Positions 5,297-8,769 of a stretch of DNA of 8,769 nucleotides are shown here, one piece after another. Source of the stretch: Alphaproteobacteria bacterium. Lineage in GTDB: Bacteria > Pseudomonadota > Alphaproteobacteria > Rickettsiales > UBA6187. The stretch is from the NCBI GenBank assembly GCA_024280585.1, contig JAJRPW010000098.1:1-8769 (forward strand), in the 5' to 3' direction. The position numbers were made by a program, and so were the translations under genes. The stretch's first letter is position 1. Each line of letters starts with the position of its first letter. A model generated the notes under the pieces. The model was not told the DNA's origin. It was given only the letters and a program-made list of their open reading frames with translations, and made no database searches.

Positions 5297-6489
5297 TATA
5301 TTCGCATTGGCATAATTACATATAGCGCGCCTGCATTCGCCGGATCATTAATCAAGGCTGGAGCGCTACCATCAGCAAACAGCAACTTTACCGACTCGCC
5401 CTCAATACCCGCTAAAATCTCGAGTAAATACCTGGAATTAAAGCCTATTTCTATCGTCTCGCCTGGCTCATATATAACGTCGATCTCTTCAATTGCCGTT
5501 CCGTTTTCTTCATTTACCGCTGACAAGGTCAGCTTGCCCGTCTCGATAATGAGCTTGATTGCACGAGTTTTGTCCGAAGTAATAGTAGAAACCCGATCAA
5601 CCGCCTTGATAAATGCGTCAGTGTTAATTTCCATCAAATTTTCATTATTATGCGGAATCACCTGATTATATTCAGGGAAAGTCCCGTCAATTAATTTAGA
5701 CAGCAAGAAGGCATTTTCCATTTCAAAACAGATCTTTGTATCCGAAAGTGAAACCTTCACATCAACTTCAATACCATCAATAAGTTTATATAATTCCGCT
5801 ACAGTTTTCCTGGGCACAATCACCCCGGAGATTTTATCACCGCCTTCGGGGGCATCAATCTCAATTTTTGCCAGCCGATGACCATCTGTTGCCACCGAAC
5901 ATAATTTGCTTTCGCCACTCACTTCTTTTGAATGCAGATAAATTCCATTCAGATAATATCTTGTTTCTTCAGTTGAAATCGCAAATCGCGTTTTGTCGAT
6001 TAGTGCAGAAAGCTCTGCGGAACTTATCGTAAAATTATTCACGAAATCATCTTTTTCCATCACAGGAAATTCTGCAATCGGCAAGCATGACAGGCTAAAT
6101 TTACAAGAGCCGGAGTCGATATGCAATTTGCCATCGCCATCGGCGTTACCATATATCATAATTTGTGAGCCATCGGGAAGTTTTCTGACAATGTCATATA
6201 ACGTATGAGCCGGCACGGTCAAAGCACCCTCAACATCAACTTCCACAGCGAGTTTCTCGGTAATTGCGACATCCATATCCGTCGCTGTCAGGCTTAAAAA
6301 ATCGCCCTCAACATCCAGCCTAACATTAGACAGGATAGGAATAGTATTCCTTTTTTCAACTACAGATTGTACATGTGATAAAGATTTTAAAAGAGCCGAG
6401 CGCTCTATAGTAAATTCAACACTAGAAGATCCTTGCGAGGCAGGCGCGATGGCTAAGCCATCTTGTTGTACGGCGGCTGAGTCTGTCAT
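5296..6489 (-). CDS. dnaN: DNA polymerase III beta subunit (sliding clamp)
   Basis: The clamp is a ring-shaped dimer that encircles DNA and tethers Pol III and many repair proteins. From the chosen ATG at 6489 the protein is 397 residues; three clamp domains follow one another at about 24-145, 150-275 and 276-397. Recognisable stretches are S-H-V-Q-S-V-V-E-K-R-N-T-I-P-I-L-S-N (38-55), the central A-T-D-G-H-R-L-A and the C-terminal Y-V-I-M-P-M-R-I. The frame also opens upstream at a TTG (6504), but the ATG is preferred because GAAAG lies eight bases before it. The family usually begins right at the first strand (F-T-I-E-R-x-A-L-L), so this protein carries about 23 extra N-terminal residues rich in Ser, Ala and Gln, with no internal start codon to remove them. 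It lies 74 nt downstream of a histidine kinase gene and overlaps xthA; dnaA and recF are not beside it. Confidence 0.96.
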   Translation of the reverse strand: MTDSAAVQQDGLAIAPASQGSSSVEFTIERSALLKSLSHVQSVVEKRNTIPILSNVRLDVEGDFLSLTATDMDVAITEKLAVEVDVEGALTVPAHTLYDIVRKLPDGSQIMIYGNADGDGKLHIDSGSCKFSLSCLPIAEFPVMEKDDFVNNFTISSAELSALIDKTRFAISTEETRYYLNGIYLHSKEVSGESKLCSVATDGHRLAKIEIDAPEGGDKISGVIVPRKTVAELYKLIDGIEVDVKVSLSDTKICFEMENAFLLSKLIDGTFPEYNQVIPHNNENLMEINTDAFIKAVDRVSTITSDKTRAIKLIIETGKLTLSAVNEENGTAIEEIDVIYEPGETIEIGFNSRYLLEILAGIEGESVKLLFADGSAPALINDPANAGALYVIMPMRI

Positions 6490-6563
6490 AATTATTACTT
6501 TCAATGTTAGTTAAGAATATATCTAGACTTTGAGAATAACAGCCAGAGATTAATTTGCAACGA
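6490..6563 (-). promoter_or_regulatory. Spacer before dnaN with weak promoter-like boxes
   Basis: The gap between the kinase stop codon and the dnaN start is the only sizeable break in the minus-strand run, so a dnaN promoter is expected here. On the minus strand TTGCAA and TATTCT stand 16 bases apart (each four of six to consensus), and a TATATT lies further down without a matching -35. GAAAG eight bases before the ATG is a modest ribosome binding site. None of these is strong. Confidence 0.3.
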
Positions 6564-7259
6564 CTAAAGCGCACCGTCTAAAATAAAATGAAAACGCACC
6601 CCGTCCTCATTTTCTCCAGTGTCAAACCAAATTTTCCCGCCGTGATTTTCAACTATTTTTCTAGCGAAAGCAAGCCCCACCCCATAACTCCCGTCTTTGA
6701 TTTCCGGGTTTAACCTTTGAAATAACCCAAAAATTAATTCTCTGTAAAATTCTTCTATACCAACACCATTATCTTTTATTATAAATTTATATACCCCATC
6801 ATGTTGCTCGCAAGATACATCTATTTTCGTTACATCATCCCCCTTAAATTTGATTGAATTATCAACCAACTCCTTGAATAACATGACTAAATGGCCTTCA
6901 TTGCCAATAATTACAGGAAGTTTTTTATAATTAATTTCTGCGTTGCTTGCATTAATTTTTTCGCGCAAATCGCCAAGAACCGCCGCAAGAACCTCATTTA
7001 AATCGACCTTTTCAAATTCTTTTTTACAGTTAATTAAGTGAGAATATTCGCGCAATAGGGCAATTTTACTCAGCACCTCATTTATGCAGTCTTGCGCCCC
7101 TTCAATCAGTTCTGCATTATCGCCCTTATTTTTTTTCAAATCATCTAAATTATACAAAGCCTGCCTTAAAGGATCACGCAAATCATGCGATGCGATATGC
7201 GCGAATAGCTCAAAATCCTTTATCAGGCTGTCCAATTTAACTTCGGAATTTTCTGTCAT
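6564..7259 (-). CDS. Small soluble histidine kinase (HisKA + HATPase, no sensor domain)
   Basis: This 231-residue kinase consists only of the catalytic core. The dimerisation/phosphoacceptor helix pair spans about 10-80, with the phosphorylated His25 in H-I-A-S-H-D-L-R-D-P-L-R, a form common in phytochrome-like and other soluble kinases. The ATP-binding domain spans about 110-231, with the N box around Asn134 (E-L-V-D-N-S-I-K-F), the G1 box D-N-G-V-G-I (163-168), an F box F-G-L-F-Q-R-L and the G2 box G-V-G-L-A-F (193-198). It has no signal peptide, membrane segment or PAS/GAF domain, so its input must come from a partner or from the upstream proteins. The ATG overlaps the stop codon of the two-receiver regulator by four bases (ATGA), which argues for co-translation and partnership. 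Target and signal are unknown. Confidence 0.92.
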   Translation of the reverse strand: MTENSEVKLDSLIKDFELFAHIASHDLRDPLRQALYNLDDLKKNKGDNAELIEGAQDCINEVLSKIALLREYSHLINCKKEFEKVDLNEVLAAVLGDLREKINASNAEINYKKLPVIIGNEGHLVMLFKELVDNSIKFKGDDVTKIDVSCEQHDGVYKFIIKDNGVGIEEFYRELIFGLFQRLNPEIKDGSYGVGLAFARKIVENHGGKIWFDTGENEDGVRFHFILDGAL

Positions 7260-8182
7260 TTTACATACCTATCACTTATTCCGTCAACTTCTTCACTAAC
7301 ATATTTTTCAATAGCAGCTTGCAACTGGGCAAATCGCGCAGGTTTATGAACGAACGAATTCATACCTGACGCTTGCCATAATTTATCATCGATTTCATAA
7401 GAATGCTCTACCATTCCTATGATTACCGTATAATGCTCGGCCGATTCCTTCTCCGTAGCTCTTATTTTGCGCGTCGTATCATACCCATCAATTCCGGTCA
7501 TTTGCGAGTCTAAAAATATCAGATTATAATTTTGTTTTTTTATTTTTTTAAGCACTTCTTCGCCGCTATCCGCCGTTTCTACATTACAGCCCAGCTTGGA
7601 TAACTGTGTTTTCGCACGCTCTGTATTAGTTAAATAATCGTCTACAAACAAAATATTCCAACTTTTTAAAGTTTCTTCAACCTTTCGCTCATGGATTAAT
7701 TCAGGGGAAAGCTCCTCCTCTTTTTTCATTAAACTCGCTTCAACCGCCTCGACCCTCAACTTCTCAATAACACTTCCAGCTCGTTCTTCAGGAGAAAGTG
7801 ACTCCAATTCCCGTTTATATTGCCGATAGCTGGACATACATTCGCTAACTTTTGCAAATGAAAAAGGCTTCGTTATATATCCGGCAGCTCCTAGTTTTTT
7901 TGCCTGATTCACGTCTCTGGAAATCCTGCTTGCCGTTAGCATAACAACGAACGCCTCCGGGTCATAGCCTATAAGATCGGGAAGTAGCTGCAAACCATTT
8001 TTGCCCGGGAGGCCAATATCAAGCAGGGTTACATCCGGGCAATATTCCTTAAACTTCTCAAAGCCCTCTTCTGCATCCTCGGCCATTATGCGATTGCAGC
8101 CGTCGAACACTTCAAACGCCATTTTTCTGAACATTTCATTATCTTCTATTATCAGAATTGTCAGCACGTCATCTTGCTTCAT
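7256..8182 (-). CDS. Response regulator with two receiver domains
   Basis: The 308-residue protein has receiver 1 at about 7-122, a charged helical linker at about 123-173 (Glu/Lys-rich, possibly coiled coil) and receiver 2 at about 174-296. It has no DNA-binding, GGDEF, EAL or HPt domain, so output must be by protein contact or phosphotransfer. Receiver 1 is complete: Glu13/Asp14, phosphoacceptor Asp55 in L-L-D-I-G-L-P-G, switch Thr83 in M-L-T-A-S and Lys105 in K-P-F. Receiver 2 keeps Asp181/Asp182, Asp225 in F-L-D-S-Q-M and Lys280 in H-K-P, but the Thr/Ser position is Val258 in I-I-G-M-V-E-H, so normal switching is doubtful. Receiver 2 resembles the terminal receivers of hybrid kinases, while receiver 1 resembles the upstream single-domain regulator. 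The gene starts three bases after that regulator and overlaps the kinase gene by four. Confidence 0.93.
   Translation of the reverse strand: MKQDDVLTILIIEDNEMFRKMAFEVFDGCNRIMAEDAEEGFEKFKEYCPDVTLLDIGLPGKNGLQLLPDLIGYDPEAFVVMLTASRISRDVNQAKKLGAAGYITKPFSFAKVSECMSSYRQYKRELESLSPEERAGSVIEKLRVEAVEASLMKKEEELSPELIHERKVEETLKSWNILFVDDYLTNTERAKTQLSKLGCNVETADSGEEVLKKIKKQNYNLIFLDSQMTGIDGYDTTRKIRATEKESAEHYTVIIGMVEHSYEIDDKLWQASGMNSFVHKPARFAQLQAAIEKYVSEEVDGISDRYVK
8124..8149. repeat. Diverged direct repeat, copy in receiver 1
   Basis: This stretch matches 8511-8536 at 24 of 26 positions. It encodes the start of receiver 1 around I-E-D-N-E-M-F-R-K. The partner lies at the same place in the single-domain regulator, so this is the best-kept trace of a receiver duplication rather than a mobile repeat. 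Confidence 0.6.
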
Positions 8183-8185
8183 TCC

Positions 8186-8578
8186 TTATACCCGCGCCAT
8201 TTTTTCTGATAAATAAAGGTCGATACTATCCTTGATTTTTTTGCGTGAAAATGGTTTTATAATATATCCTTTTGCGCCTTCTTTTATAGCCCCCTGCACA
8301 TCTATTTTCAAGTTACTTGCTGTCAACATTATAACAAACGCGTTTGCATCCAAACCTATTATTTGTTTTAATAAATCATGGCCATTGCCGTCGGGAAGGC
8401 CAATATCCAAAAAAACGATATCGGGACTATGTGTCTTAAATTTTGCCAATCCATCCTTAACATTGCTTGCAGCAAAGCTATTATATTCCGCGAGCATATC
8501 GACAGCCAGCTTTCTGAACATATCATTATCTTCAATAACTAATATCGATAACGTCTTTTTATTATTTGAATTATTCAT
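8186..8578 (-). CDS. Single-domain response regulator
   Basis: This is a stand-alone receiver of 130 residues (CheY/Spo0F-like). All key residues are present: Glu16/Asp17, phosphoacceptor Asp58 in F-L-D-I-G-L-P, switch Thr86 in M-L-T-A-S, and Lys108 in I-K-P-F. It could be a phosphate shuttle between kinases or act by binding a target protein. The start is ATG 8578, giving M-N-N-S-N-N-K-K before the first receiver strand. The frame stays open upstream to 8668, but that region is coding in another frame for the preceding gene, so the extension is rejected. It begins two bases after the upstream stop codon and ends three bases before the two-receiver gene. Protein and DNA are clearly similar to receiver 1 of that gene, which points to tandem duplication. 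Confidence 0.93.
   Translation of the reverse strand: MNNSNNKKTLSILVIEDNDMFRKLAVDMLAEYNSFAASNVKDGLAKFKTHSPDIVFLDIGLPDGNGHDLLKQIIGLDANAFVIMLTASNLKIDVQGAIKEGAKGYIIKPFSRKKIKDSIDLYLSEKMARV
8511..8536. repeat. Diverged direct repeat, copy in single-domain regulator
   Basis: Partner of 8124-8149, offset by 387 nt and in the same orientation. It encodes I-E-D-N-D-M-F-R-K in the single-domain regulator. Other parts of the two receivers are also alike in DNA, for example the shared GGCCAATATC string that encodes the D-I-G-L region in both. Confidence 0.6.
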
Positions 8579-8580
8579 TA

Positions 8581-8769
8581 TTAACCTACATATTTTTCTA
8601 AAATAACTTCCAGTGATTCCCCACTTATTGGCTTGCTTATATAACCATCCATACCAGCTTCCAGACATTTTTCCTTCTCGCCGGATAGAGCATTTGCCGT
8701 GATCGCAACTATTATTGTACGTTTACCATCGGATTCAAACTCTCTTATTTTTTGGGTGGCCTCATATCC
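8581..8769 (-). CDS. C-terminal receiver of a truncated, probably hybrid, sensor kinase (partial)
   Basis: Read from the right edge, the minus strand is open for 62 codons up to a TAA at 8583-8581. The peptide is the second half of a receiver domain: G-Y-E-A-T-Q-K-I-R-E at its start, the switch threonine in I-V-A-I-T-A-N-A-L, then K-C-L-E-A-G-M-D-G-Y, Lys in I-S-K-P-I and a final helix. This wording is characteristic of receivers at the C-terminus of hybrid histidine kinases, so the rest of the gene, outside the window, probably encodes a sensor kinase. A free-standing regulator is also possible. The phosphoacceptor Asp is not in the window. The gene ends two bases before the single-domain regulator, so it is the upstream known member of this operon. 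Confidence 0.85.
   Translation of the reverse strand, partial: GYEATQKIREFESDGKRTIIVAITANALSGEKEKCLEAGMDGYISKPISGESLEVILEKYVG

Noticed and set aside
6490..6504. TTG start for dnaN, five residues upstream
   Set aside because: The ATG at 6489 is a better start codon and has a GAAAG element at a workable distance. The TTG has no ribosome binding site.
7661..7816. Possible HPt domain in the linker of the double-receiver protein
   Set aside because: The linker is only about 50 residues, and its single histidine (about residue 164) is not in an HPt-like motif. It reads as a charged helical spacer.
8579..8668. Thirty-residue N-terminal extension of the single-domain response regulator starting at 8668
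   Set aside because: The same DNA encodes a convincing receiver C-terminus in another frame, and the extension does not match receiver proteins. The ATG at 8578 fits the family start.
1..8769. CRISPR array, insertion sequence, prophage or toxin-antitoxin module
   Set aside because: No regularly spaced repeats, transposase or integrase motifs, terminal inverted repeats or small paired toxin/antitoxin genes were seen on either strand.

Overview
The window looks like chromosomal DNA of an AT-rich alphaproteobacterium (by eye about 40% G+C). The evidence is the gene order tpiA-secG-pyrG, a CTP synthase whose N-terminal region reads like alphaproteobacterial PyrG, and a beta clamp with the alphaproteobacterial phrase around HVQSVVEKRNTIPILSN. 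Genus or order cannot be read from the sequence. The low G+C would fit a host-associated or little-studied lineage, but that is inference.

Layout. Positions 1-86 hold no identifiable gene. A lysine-rich protein of unknown function (87-557, +) is followed by an unassigned spacer with a bulged hairpin. A secreted SIMPL/DUF541 protein (693-1406, -) is divergent from a metabolic block on the plus strand: tpiA (triosephosphate isomerase), secG (Sec translocon subunit) and pyrG (CTP synthase). Running towards pyrG on the minus strand is a tRNA-Leu with anticodon GAG, whose encoded CCA lies nine bases from the pyrG stop codon. From there to the right edge everything is on the minus strand. In transcription order, from the right edge, this is: the C-terminal receiver of a truncated sensor kinase (probably hybrid), a single-domain response regulator, a two-receiver response regulator, a small soluble histidine kinase, dnaN (beta sliding clamp), xthA (exonuclease III), then the tRNA.

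How the genes work together. The four signalling genes are separated by 2 nt, 3 nt and a 4-nt overlap, so they almost certainly form one operon and one multi-step phosphorelay. No DNA-binding output domain, HPt domain or membrane sensor is visible in the window. The clamp and exonuclease III genes overlap by one base (TAATG), a replication/repair pair likely to be translationally coupled. The tpiA-secG-pyrG block is housekeeping.

I found no CRISPR array, insertion sequence, integrase, prophage or toxin-antitoxin module, and no clearly new system. The least ordinary parts are the compact phosphorelay, whose second receiver of the two-receiver protein lacks the switch threonine; the dnaN-xthA coupling with an N-terminally extended clamp; the unrecognised 156-residue protein; and a perfect inverted repeat over the likely tpiA promoter.
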